A stretch of DNA of 64,000 nucleotides from Bacteroidales bacterium (GTDB taxonomy: Bacteria > Bacteroidota > Bacteroidia > Bacteroidales > P3), in contig JAFXAD010000043.1 of NCBI GenBank assembly GCA_017522065.1, positions 1 to 64,000 of the forward strand. The letters run 5' to 3'. Below, piece by piece: positions 8,755-17,800 of this stretch (the first letter of the stretch is position 1; each line of letters opens with the position of its first letter). Both the position numbers and the translations under genes were made by a program. The notes below the pieces were generated by a model, which searched no databases, was not told where the DNA came from, and saw only the letters and a list, made by a program, of their open reading frames with translations.

Positions 8755-10263
8755 ATGAAACATATTGTCCTACTCCTTTCCCTTCTCCTCACAGCGACAT
8801 CGCTCTGCGCCCAAGTGGACCCCGACGCATACCAGCGGCAGCGACAGGCAATGCGCGAACGCTATAACCAGCAGCGTAACCAGGCTCGGCAGAACTACAA
8901 CGACGCACGTCGTCGTGCCGAAGAGGAATACGCGGCGTTTCGCAAGCGGGCCAACGCCGAATACGCAGCCTTTATGGAACGCGCCTGGACCAAAGTGAAC
9001 GTCCAGCCTGCCGAAGAGAAACCCAAGGAACCCGAGCCACCCAAGCCGCAGGCACCACCGGCCGAGGATGCCAAACCCCAAACCAAACCGCTGCCCAAAC
9101 CCGAAGTGGTCGTCCCGCCACCCCCGGCACCGCCCGCGCTGCCCACACCGCCAGTGCGCGAACCGGAACCTACAGCGCCTACAATGAGCTTTGCCGTCTA
9201 TGGAACGGATTGCAAGGTGCATACAGCCACCGACGGGCTGGCCTTCAAGCTTTCGTCGGTCGACGAGAAAGGTGCCGCAGCGGCCTGGAAAACCCTTTCG
9301 CAAGAGAAATACGACGCCCTACTGCAGGGCTGTCTTGCACAGCGCGACGAAATGCAGCTTGGTGACTGGGGCTATATCAAGCTGCTACAGGCAGCAACCG
9401 AAAAGCTGCTGGGCAAGGGGAGCAACGAGTCGGTTATCTTGCAGCACTACCTGCTCACCCAGTCGGGCTACAGCAGCCGCATCGCCAAAGTCGATGGACG
9501 CTTCCTCCTCCTCGTTGCTTTCAACCAGCGTCTCTTCGGCTACCCCTGCACCTTCATCGGCGACCAGCGTTTCTATTTGACATCGAAGACGAAAGCCAAC
9601 ACTATCGACATCTTCAACGTCGGGTTCCCGCGCGAACAGGTGGCCAACGTAAGCCTCACATCGCTGCCAAAACTCAAAGGCAAACAGCTGTCCAAGAAAA
9701 CCTTCAAAGGCGAACGCTTCGGAACAATGAAGGCCGACGTTGGCGTCAATCAGAGCCTTATCGATTATCTCAACGAATTCCCGCTGATGCTGGGAATGTG
9801 GGAACACTATGCCAATGCAGGCCTGAGCGACGAAGTTGAAGCCGACCTTTACCCGATGATCCGCAGCCAGATAGAAGGTAAAAGTCAGCAAAAGGCGGTT
9901 TTTATGATACTTGACTTCTTGCAGCATTGCTTCGAGTATGCACAAGACGATGTGCAGTTCGGATACGAGCGACCTTTCTTTGGCGACGAAAATTTCTACT
10001 ACCCAAAGAACGACTGCGAAGACCGCGCCATCCTCTTCAGCATCATCGTCCGCGACCTTGTCGGACTCGACGTGGTGCTGGTCCATTGGCCCGGCCACCT
10101 CGGTGCGGCAGTGGCTTTCGACGAGGATGTCGATGGGGCTTATTACACCCTTGACGGCCGTCGCTACACGGTCTGCGATCCCACCTACATCGGCGCCAAA
10201 GTAGGAATGATTATGGATTTCTGCGAAAACGCCGAGGCTAAATTGATTAGGCTGAAAAAATAA
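8755..10263 (+). CDS. Exported protein with transglutaminase-like core
   Basis: 502 residues from the ATG at 8755 (signal peptide MKHIVLLLSLLLTATSLCAQ). Residues ~22-75 form an Arg/Gln/Tyr-rich coiled region, ~80-145 a Pro-rich linker. The C-terminal ~110 residues look like a transglutaminase-like cysteine protease fold with a possible triad: Cys in KNDCEDRA, His in WPGHLGAAV, Asp in VCDPTYIG. Whether it crosslinks, cleaves or only binds protein is unknown. The Pro-rich linker suggests it spans part of the envelope. It stands directly upstream of a lipoprotein gene (1-bp spacing). Confidence 0.7.
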   Translation: MKHIVLLLSLLLTATSLCAQVDPDAYQRQRQAMRERYNQQRNQARQNYNDARRRAEEEYAAFRKRANAEYAAFMERAWTKVNVQPAEEKPKEPEPPKPQAPPAEDAKPQTKPLPKPEVVVPPPPAPPALPTPPVREPEPTAPTMSFAVYGTDCKVHTATDGLAFKLSSVDEKGAAAAWKTLSQEKYDALLQGCLAQRDEMQLGDWGYIKLLQAATEKLLGKGSNESVILQHYLLTQSGYSSRIAKVDGRFLLLVAFNQRLFGYPCTFIGDQRFYLTSKTKANTIDIFNVGFPREQVANVSLTSLPKLKGKQLSKKTFKGERFGTMKADVGVNQSLIDYLNEFPLMLGMWEHYANAGLSDEVEADLYPMIRSQIEGKSQQKAVFMILDFLQHCFEYAQDDVQFGYERPFFGDENFYYPKNDCEDRAILFSIIVRDLVGLDVVLVHWPGHLGAAVAFDEDVDGAYYTLDGRRYTVCDPTYIGAKVGMIMDFCENAEAKLIRLKK

Positions 10264-10264
10264 T

Positions 10265-10860
10265 ATGCGGCAAGCAAATTTATATGTCAGGCATAAAACG
10301 ATAACAATATCAAGGTGCCGTTCCCTCGTCGTGTTTGTTATTGTCCTCGTTTTCGTTATCGGGTGCAAGCGTGGAACTAAGACCGAAGGAGTATCAATGG
10401 CAATCAAGGACAGCATGAAGGAATATGTTGCTGCTGGTGACACCCTTGTCGCCGTTCCAACCGTTGACCACGATACGCTCCGATACAATAATCCATACAG
10501 TTATACGTTTATACATGAAGAAGACAGTGCCGAAATCACCAACCTGCGCATATTCACTCGAAAGCAGAAGGAAATCTATGCACCCGCGTTGCTTGTTGGC
10601 GAATGGATATGCGGTACAGAACACGAGGTCTATCTTTCGGACGGTACGGGACTTATGTGGGACACTTCAGAAGATGTCAGTCGCGACGAGGCGCAGCGGT
10701 TCCACTGGTCCCTTGACAGCAACCTCTTGACTCTGGTCTGCAGTCTCGAACTTGGTGGATACCTTCCTAAACGCTATGTTGTCACCTATGTCGACGACGA
10801 AAGCCTTGCCTATCAAGACCTCTACGGCAAAGCCCTACTGTGGGACAAGAGAACGGAGAA

Positions 10861-10864
<4 letters not shown>
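10265..10864 (+). CDS. Predicted lipoprotein
   Basis: 199 residues. A positively charged N-terminus and hydrophobic segment lead to a lipobox (VFVIGC, Cys ~34). The mature part has a lipocalin-like appearance, with LVGEWICG and later strands similar to small Bacteroidota lipoproteins, but no firm family. It begins 1 bp after the stop of the transglutaminase-like gene, so the two are translationally linked. The last codons run into the GA-rich tandem repeat. Confidence 0.65.
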
Positions 10865-11034
<170 letters not shown>

Positions 11035-11046
11035 ACCGAATAACCA

Positions 11047-12336
11047 ATGAAAATCCAACATTTGATTCTTTTCTTTGTCCTGCTGACAACAATAAAGTTT
11101 TCGGCTTATGGTCAAAACTCACCCTATCTTTTCGATTTCTACGAAAACGGGAAGGTGGGCTTTATGGACAGTACCGGACGCACCGTCATCGCACCGCGCT
11201 TCGACGCCACCCGCGGCTTCGAGCAGGGTAGGGCGGGGGTGGAGATAGGCAACAAATGGGGCTTCATCGACACGAAGGGCAACATCGTCGTCCAGCCTCA
11301 GTTCGACGGTGTTGCCGACTATCAAGATAGTATGGTTCTAGTATGGAACAACACCGACGAAGACTGGGACAACTCGATCTACGGTTTTGTCGACTGGCAG
11401 GGTCGCATAGTCCGCAAGCCGCAGTTCGGTATGGCTCACGACTTTCATGACGGCTTGGCATCGGTCAACGTTGGCGACTACGAAAATCCCCGCTGGGGCT
11501 TCATCGACCGCACCGGCCGGATGGTCATCGATGCCCAATATCCCGAAGGCAGCCGCTTCGGACAGGGACTCGCCTCTGTCAGAGACAAGTCAGGCAAGGA
11601 GGGTTTCATCGATCGCACAGGACGTATGGTCATCCCGCCGAAATACGACGGTGCAGGATACTTCTGTCATGGCCTGGCGCTGGTTCGCATCGGCACCGAT
11701 ACCTCTGCACGTTACGGTTTCATCGACACTACTGGTCGATACGTTGTCCAGCCTAAATATGGTTATGCCTTCAACTTCGACGAAAAAGGCTATGCCCACG
11801 TTAAAACCTCCGCCTACCTGCATCTGCAGGCATACAAACGCCCACAGGATGTCGGCAAACGAGGTATCATAGACCCGCAGGGCAACGAGGTGGTGCCGGC
11901 AATCTTTGAGTCCGCCTCAATGCCCAGCGAAGGTCTTGCGGCTGTCCAGTCAGGGCGAAAGTGGGGATATGTGAACCTCAACCGCCAATATGTTGTTGAA
12001 CCTCAATATGACGTAGCTGGCGACTTCAGCGAGGGGCTGGCCTGCGTCAGCAAGGACGGCAAGTATGGCTACATCGACCGTTCCGGCAGGGAGGTTATCC
12101 CGCTGCAGTTCTACAAAGCCTATCTTTTCAGTGAGGGTCTGGCTTGCGTCAATACTGGCGACTACGACAATCCCCAATTTGGATATATCGACCACATTGG
12201 TCATTTTGCCATCGAGCCTAAATTCAGCCAGGCATTCCATTTCTGGCACGGACTGGCCCGTGTAAGGTGGGACGGCTTCGAGGGTTACATAGACAAATCC
12301 GGTCGCATTGTCAGGCAGTGGCCAAGTGAATTGTGA
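11047..12336 (+). CDS. Exported WG-repeat protein
   Basis: 429 residues with a signal peptide (cleavage near AYGQ). The mature part is about nine WG (KWGFIDTKGN-like) repeats: GKVGFMDSTGR, KWGFIDTKGN, RWGFIDRTGR, KEGFIDRTGR, RYGFIDTTGR, KWGYVNLNRQ, KYGYIDRSGR, QFGYIDHIGH. WG repeats form a solenoid or propeller of unknown role and are common in Bacteroidota exported proteins. It follows the exported-protein run and the repeat tract, and may be transcribed separately. Confidence 0.88.
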   Translation: MKIQHLILFFVLLTTIKFSAYGQNSPYLFDFYENGKVGFMDSTGRTVIAPRFDATRGFEQGRAGVEIGNKWGFIDTKGNIVVQPQFDGVADYQDSMVLVWNNTDEDWDNSIYGFVDWQGRIVRKPQFGMAHDFHDGLASVNVGDYENPRWGFIDRTGRMVIDAQYPEGSRFGQGLASVRDKSGKEGFIDRTGRMVIPPKYDGAGYFCHGLALVRIGTDTSARYGFIDTTGRYVVQPKYGYAFNFDEKGYAHVKTSAYLHLQAYKRPQDVGKRGIIDPQGNEVVPAIFESASMPSEGLAAVQSGRKWGYVNLNRQYVVEPQYDVAGDFSEGLACVSKDGKYGYIDRSGREVIPLQFYKAYLFSEGLACVNTGDYDNPQFGYIDHIGHFAIEPKFSQAFHFWHGLARVRWDGFEGYIDKSGRIVRQWPSEL

Positions 12337-12439
12337 TAGTGGTTCCGTTACATGATGATTGATATGATTTTTTTTACAAGTGTAATAAAATGTCATGCTT
12401 GTTCGTTTATTGAGAGAAACAAATAAAACGACACAATCC

Positions 12440-12841
12440 ATGAAACGCTTTTTTCTTCTCCTTTTGCTCCCTTTCATAATGCTCTTCTCCTCTTGCGACG
12501 AGGACACCATCGACAACACTATGTTCATAGGTACTTGGGCAAGTGTTGCTAATGCTAAAGATGGCTCGCTTTTCCTTCACGTCAGTGACGACTTTATCGA
12601 AGTCGACAATGGTTCACGCATCTATAAACCTTTCACGTCCGATGTGGAGTGGGAGTACAGCATTTCGTCCGATTCGGTGCTTCATATCTGGCGAACCGAA
12701 TACGACGCCTCGGACGAGATTACAGATACGGAGGCTTACGACCTTGATATCAGCTTCGGTGACTCCTATAATACTATGACATTGTATTATAAGCCTTCGT
12801 TTAGCTCGCTCCGAAAATATACATTCATCCGTAGACGTTAG
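12440..12841 (+). CDS. Small predicted lipoprotein
   Basis: 133 residues from the ATG at 12440. Its lipobox is LFSSC (Cys ~18). The mature protein is a beta-rich domain beginning with an IGTWAS strand, similar to small lipocalin-like Bacteroidota lipoproteins. The frame is open upstream to 12395, but the signal peptide fixes the start. Confidence 0.7.
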   Translation: MKRFFLLLLLPFIMLFSSCDEDTIDNTMFIGTWASVANAKDGSLFLHVSDDFIEVDNGSRIYKPFTSDVEWEYSISSDSVLHIWRTEYDASDEITDTEAYDLDISFGDSYNTMTLYYKPSFSSLRKYTFIRRR

Positions 12842-13203
12842 ATTATATTTCCCCTCTTTCAGACCTTTAAGTGACGATAAAATAAGGTAAAACTATAACG
12901 GCGTCGGCATTTTCGCCACAGGCGGTATAAATTTACAAGATTTACGAAGTTGCGGAAACTTAGAGTAGAGCAAACGGGTTTGCTTTAACGAAGTGATGCA
13001 ACGTTGACGTAGTCAAGATTTCGCTCGCGCCTGCGAGCAGGAGAATTATTTTGGGCGTCCTCTGTATTTCGTGTTTTTTTGAAAATTATATTCGTAAAAT
13101 TCGCAGAATTCGTGTTCAAAATAATGAATTATTAGAGGTCTCCTTTACTTTGTTTTTTGACGATTTCTTCATTCATTATCTGATTGGTTCTCTTTTTTTA
13201 AAT

Positions 13204-13223
13204 TTGTATCGTTTGCGATACAA
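13204..13223. promoter_or_regulatory. Palindromic operator 1, MarR-like
   Basis: TTGTATCG-TTTG-CGATACAA is a perfect 8-bp inverted repeat with a 4-base spacer. A near copy lies 78 bp downstream. The closest regulator is the MarR-family gene at 14238, whose family binds sites of this size. Confidence 0.65.
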
Positions 13224-13276
13224 TGTTAAATAATCATAATTATTCTTTTTTAAATCTCATATCAAAAAACATTGTG

Positions 13277-13301
13277 TACTTTTGTATCGTGAACGATATA
13301 A
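13277..13301 (+). promoter_or_regulatory. Promoter -7 box overlapped by palindromic operator 2
   Basis: The Bacteroidota-type -7 box TACTTTTG (13277-13284) overlaps a second operator TTGTATCG-TGAA-CGATATAA (13282-13301), one mismatch from a perfect palindrome. A bound repressor would block the promoter driving the small ORF, gpx and probably marR. Confidence 0.6.
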
Positions 13302-13329
13302 ATGATTATTAATATAAAAGATTATAAAT

Positions 13330-13488
13330 ATGGATTTTAAAGCGTCTTTACAAGCATCGCAAATGATCATCAATGAGCTTACAGGTAGCTCGTTTGTACA
13401 CAAAATGCAGGGTCTGCTCTTCGGATTAACATCCCCCGTTTTCTCGCCATGCCAAAGTGAGCAAGCTCTCTTTGGTCACTTGGCTTAA
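13330..13488 (+). pseudogene. Short ORF, possibly the 5' remnant of a regulated gene
   Basis: 52 codons from an ATG about 46 bases after the -7 box, beginning MDFKASLQASQMIINELTGS. The last 17 codons and the stop lie inside hairpin repeat unit 1, so the original 3' part seems to have been replaced by repeat sequence. I do not recognise the protein. It could instead be a real small peptide. Confidence 0.4.
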
Positions 13489-13566
13489 CGAAAACGTTCT
13501 ATTTCATTAGTCGTTTTCTCGCTCAGCATACAAGCAAGCTTGTCTGCATTCGGCTTAACGAAAACG
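13437..13566. repeat. Two tandem hairpin repeat units
   Basis: Unit 1 (13437-13496) and unit 2 (13512-13566) share the ends CGTTTTCTCGC and GGCTTAACGAAAACG, which pair with each other (CGTTTTC/GAAAACG). Inside, each unit has its own different stem: GCCAAAGTGA with TCACTTGGC in unit 1, and ACAAGC with GCTTGT in unit 2. Conserved ends with changed but still paired interiors suggest structured RNA or a REP/MITE-like repeat. Confidence 0.7.
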
Positions 13567-13616
13567 TTCAACCCTTCACTGTTCAGAACGTATAAACAAT
13601 TAAAAACCATCGAACA

Positions 13617-14162
13617 ATGAATACGATATATGATTTTAAGGCTATTGCCAGCAACGGCAAGGAAATTGACTTCAACGAATTCAAGGGCAAAGTGCTCCTC
13701 ATTGTCAACACTGCATCGAAATGCGGTTTTACGCCACAGTTCGACGGACTGGAAAAACTGAACGAGAAATATCGTGACCAGGGTTTGGTCATCATCGGAT
13801 TCCCGTGCAACCAGTTTGCGGAACAGGATCCGGGCAGCGACGGCGAAATCGAGTCCTTCTGCCGCGTCAACTACGGCGTCACGTTCCAGATTATGAAGAA
13901 AACCGACGTCAATGGTGACGATGAGCACCCTGTATTCACTTTCCTCAAGGCACAGGCTCCGACCGAGGAATACAAAGGCTTGAAAGCAAAGGCAACACAC
14001 GCGATGCTGAAAAAGATAAGCAAGTCGTACAAGAAGGATAGCGACATCCTCTGGAATTTCACAAAATTCCTCATCAGTCGCGACGGCAGCACTATTCTGC
14101 GTTTTCCCCCGACTGCTGAACCAGAGGATTTTGCTTCGGAGATAGAAAGGTTTATTGGATAG
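13617..14162 (+). CDS. gpx: Glutathione peroxidase family (thioredoxin-type) peroxidase
   Basis: 181 residues, normal family length. Peroxidatic Cys36 in NTASKCGF, the conserved FPCNQF (Cys64), catalytic Gln70 in FAEQDPG, and Trp/Asn in ILWNFTKF. Cys instead of selenocysteine, and lack of glutathione in most Bacteroidales, suggest it reduces peroxides using thioredoxin. It lies downstream of the operator-controlled promoter and upstream of marR, fitting peroxide- or redox-controlled expression. Confidence 0.93.
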   Translation: MNTIYDFKAIASNGKEIDFNEFKGKVLLIVNTASKCGFTPQFDGLEKLNEKYRDQGLVIIGFPCNQFAEQDPGSDGEIESFCRVNYGVTFQIMKKTDVNGDDEHPVFTFLKAQAPTEEYKGLKAKATHAMLKKISKSYKKDSDILWNFTKFLISRDGSTILRFPPTAEPEDFASEIERFIG

Positions 14163-14206
14163 TGATTAGTGATTAGTGAATGGTGAATAGTGAATGGTGA
14201 ATGGAA
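14161..14206. repeat. TAGTGATTAGTGAATGG-type tandem repeat
   Basis: Imperfect 7-8 base units (AGTGATT, AGTGAAT, GGTGAAT) follow the gpx stop codon directly and fill most of the gap to marR. Confidence 0.75.
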
Positions 14207-14237
14207 TTGACTAATTGCTTATTGGTATAGAAGGACG

Positions 14238-14672
14238 ATGTACAAAGGACTAAGGTTGGACAACCAGCTTTGTTTCAGGCTGTATTCGGCATCGCGGCTT
14301 GTCACGCAGGCGTATCGCAAGTATTTGGACCCGCTGGGGCTTACGTATCCTCAGTATCTTGTGATGCTGGTGCTGTGGGAGTCGGACGGTATGCCGGTTA
14401 ACGATATTGCGCGGCGGCTGATGCTGGAGACGAATACGGTGACGCCGCTGTTGCAACGTATGGAGAAGGAGGGGCTTGTGGTGCGCTCGAGGGGGGCATC
14501 GGACGGCAGACAGATGATTGTTTCGCTTAGCGACAAGGGGCGACGTATGGAACACAGGGCCAAAAACGTACCAACATGCATCAGTGCAGATTTGAAGACA
14601 GAATCTTTCACACCCGAAAAACTCTACGATTTTATCTCGAGTCTCGATGCTATCATAGCAACCCTGAAATAG
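14238..14672 (+). CDS. MarR-family transcriptional regulator
   Basis: 144 residues. Winged helix-turn-helix: MPVNDIARRLMLETNTVTPLLQRMEKEGLV recognition region (residues ~53-85), followed by the wing with RSRGASDGRQMIVSLSDKGR. The N-terminal part (LYSASRLVTQAYRKYLDPLGLTYPQYLVML) matches the OhrR/MgrA type. A single Cys18 near the N-terminus (NQLCFRLYSAS) is at the place of the redox-sensing Cys of OhrR. It is probably the repressor of gpx through the palindromes at 13204 and 13282. Confidence 0.9.
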   Translation: MYKGLRLDNQLCFRLYSASRLVTQAYRKYLDPLGLTYPQYLVMLVLWESDGMPVNDIARRLMLETNTVTPLLQRMEKEGLVVRSRGASDGRQMIVSLSDKGRRMEHRAKNVPTCISADLKTESFTPEKLYDFISSLDAIIATLK

Positions 14673-14700
14673 CCGCCAGTCTTGCTCCAACAAAAAAAAC

Positions 14701-14746
14701 GTAGTAATTCTTGCAGTTTTCTGCAAGAATTACTACTTTTGTTTTT
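14701..14746 (+). terminator. Strong intrinsic terminator after marR
   Basis: A perfect 16-bp stem (14701-14716 with 14721-14736) and a TTTT loop are followed by TTTTGTTTTT. An A-run precedes the stem, so it could also act on the other strand. Confidence 0.9.
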
Positions 14747-14800
14747 CGATTTGAATGAAACAAATCATCTGCAAATTATTAATCCATAGCACAATATTCA

Positions 14801-17800
14801 ATGTACAAAATCGAAAAACACCCAATTCTCGACATTCCTCAGAGTGAGGCGGTCGAATTTCTCTACAACGGACAGAAGGTTTTAGGCCGTAGAGGATACA
14901 CCATAGCTGCGGCGCTTCATCAGGCTGGTTTTCCGGTGCACAGCCATAGCATCGACGGGAAACCGCGCAGTCTTGAATGCGGCATAGGAAAATGCGGAGC
15001 ATGCGAGATGCTTGTCGACGGACGTATACGCCGCATCTGCATTACGCCGGTCGACAATGTGCGGGAGGTATGCGAACTCTCGAAGGATTTCTTTCCGGGG
15101 GCTGCAAATCCCCAAGCCCGCGAAGTAAAGATATACAAGACGAAGGTGGCGATAATCGGAGCGGGTCCTGCGGGCCTTGCGTGCCGAGAGCAGCTGAATG
15201 CCTTCGGTATAGACAACATAGTGATTGACAACAATGGCCGCATCGGTGGGCAGTTCAACATGCAGACGCACCAGTTCTTCTTCTTTGAAAAGGAGAAGCA
15301 TTTCGGTGGTATGCGTGGTTTTGATATCGCACGTACACTTGCCGGCGACAACCACGACGGCATCCTGCTCAACTCGACGGTATGGGACCTCCTCGAGGGT
15401 CGTCGAATAGCTGTCAAAAACACGGAGACACAAGAGGTTGCCTATATCGATGCCGACCACCTTGTCGTTGCCACGGGTGCGGTGCCGTTCATGCCGACGT
15501 TCGAGAACGACGATGTGCCAGGAGTGTATACTGCTGCCGTCTTCCAGAAGATGATGAATCAGGAGCATACGTTGCTGGGCCGCAATGTCCTCACTGTCGG
15601 AGCTGGCAACATAGGATATCTGACATCCTATCAGGGCATGCAGGCCGGTGCCAATATCCGAGCCATCATCGAGGCTATGCCCCGCGAAGGCGGATTCCCT
15701 GTGCAGGCCAACCGTGTGCGCCGTCTGGGTATTCCCATTATGACAGGCTACACCCTTGTCCGCGCAATTCCGAATGCTGACCGCACGGCCATAACGGGAG
15801 CGGTAATCGCCAAATGCGAGAACTTCAAGCCTGTGCCCGGAACCGAACAGATTATCGACAACATTGATATTATCAATATCTGCACAGGATTGGTGCCCGA
15901 CAACCAGCTCCTTGTCAAGGGTCGCGATGTTTTCGGGCTCTACACCTACGCCGCCGGCGATGCTGTCCGCATAGGCGAGGGTACCAGCGCTGTGCTGCGT
16001 GGCCGTCAGGCTGCATACGAAGTGGCACAGAACATGGGTGTAAGGTTCGACTATGACGAATATCTCGACATCTCACGCCAGTACATCGACTCCCAACAGC
16101 ATCCCGTCCGAATACTCGAGAAGCCTAATCTCCCGACCCCAGAACGGCAGAAAATCAAACCCTTTGTCCAACTTGACTGCCTCTATGGTTTTGCCTGCAA
16201 TCCGTGCTCGTTTTCCTGTCCGCAGGGAGCCATCACGAAGGCCTCCACATCGTCCACGCCGGTGGTCGACTACGACAAGTGCATCGGATGCATGCAGTGC
16301 GTCAACCAGTGTCCGGGTCTTGCCATCTTCGGCTATGACACCCAAAAGGGAGTCTGTTTCCTGCCGATAGAATACGACATAGAAGAGGGAACCGAAGTGT
16401 ATCTGGTCGACAATAACGGCGCCAAGATAGGTGAGGGTGTGATAGAGAAGATCCTCGCCAAGCCCAACAAGACCAATGTGGCGCGAGTACACGTTGACAG
16501 GTTGGATGTTGATTTGGTTACCGATGTCAAGGGTTTCATTGCCAAAGACCGCTATCCTGAGCCGTTGGCACTGAAGCCTCAGACTTCGACTGTCGAAAGC
16601 CGCACTTATGTCTGCCACTGCGAAGACGTCAGCCTCGAGAGCCTCCTCGAGGTGGTTGGTGACCGCAAATATATATCGGTCGACGAGCTGAAGCACATCA
16701 CCCGCATGGGCATGGGCCCCTGCCGTGGCAAACGCTGCATACCGCGTGCCCGCCAAATTCTCCGTGCCCATGGCATCGAAGTCGTCGGCGACGCCACGCC
16801 CCGTGCGCCCCTTTCGGCACCCGTAACCCTTGGCGACGTCTATACCGAAGGAACGAAGGAATGCTTCGTATTCCCGAAGAGCAATAACGTGGAACGCGAG
16901 GAGGTGCGCGTGCTGATAGCTGGTGGCGGTATTGCCGGCAGCGGACTGTTCCGCTATTTTTCGGAAGCCGGGTTGAAACCCGTTCTCATCAACTGGAGCC
17001 GTGGAGCCTCGTGGCGCAATATCGGAGGTGGCCGTCCGGCCTTCTCGAACCCCGACATTGCCGACATTGCCACCCATAGCCACGAGATATTCAAGTCTAT
17101 TCAGAAAGTCCACAACATCAACTATAAACCTACACGTTACGTCAACCTTGTCCACGACGATGCCACATACCGTGCCCTCGACGCTTCGCGTGCATGGAGC
17201 GATGCCTATATGGTCGACCGCAAAGATTTCAAGAAGGAGATATCACCCTATTGGGACGATACGCGCAACACCTACAGCCACGCACTCATTACGCGCGATT
17301 GCTGGCAGGCCACGCCGGGCCGCGTCATCGACTATATACGTGGAATCGGTATTTCGCTCGGCGGCCGTGTCTATGAGGACTGCGAGCTGCTGAGTGTCGC
17401 CCGCCAAGGTGACCGCTTCCTCGCACTTGTCCGTACTCACGAAGGGCGTTATGTTGAATACCTCGCCGACCATTTCGTCAACTCGATGGGCTGGGGTGCA
17501 GAGCGCTTCACCGATATGCTCGGCATCGACACGGGTCTCTATCCCGTCAAGCACCAAGCCTTCATCACACGCCGTTTGCCCAATCTGGGAGTCAAAGGCG
17601 ACTCGCTCGACATGATTATCGACCGCCGTCATTATAAGGGCTTCTCGGCCGTCTACGGCCAACAGTTCCTCCATACCGGACAGATTATCGGCTGCGCCTC
17701 GCCCGACACCGATGCCTACGAGACACGCCAGAACATCAAGTACAACTCCAAAGAGTTCCTTGAGATTGTCTCAGAGGTATTTGCCGAGTGGATTCCGAAC

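Larger units (their letters stand above)
12842..13329. other. Gene-poor spacer with hairpins and regulatory sites
   Basis: No convincing gene. A 60-codon frame at 13051-13233 has no recognisable features. The spacer holds a GCAAAC/GTTTGC hairpin near 12972, a stretch of the ATTCGTAAAATTCG type at 13089-13115, and two palindromic operators at its end. Confidence 0.6.

Noticed and set aside
13051-13233. 60-codon frame
   Set aside because: AT-rich low-complexity sequence that overlaps operator 1; no recognisable protein.
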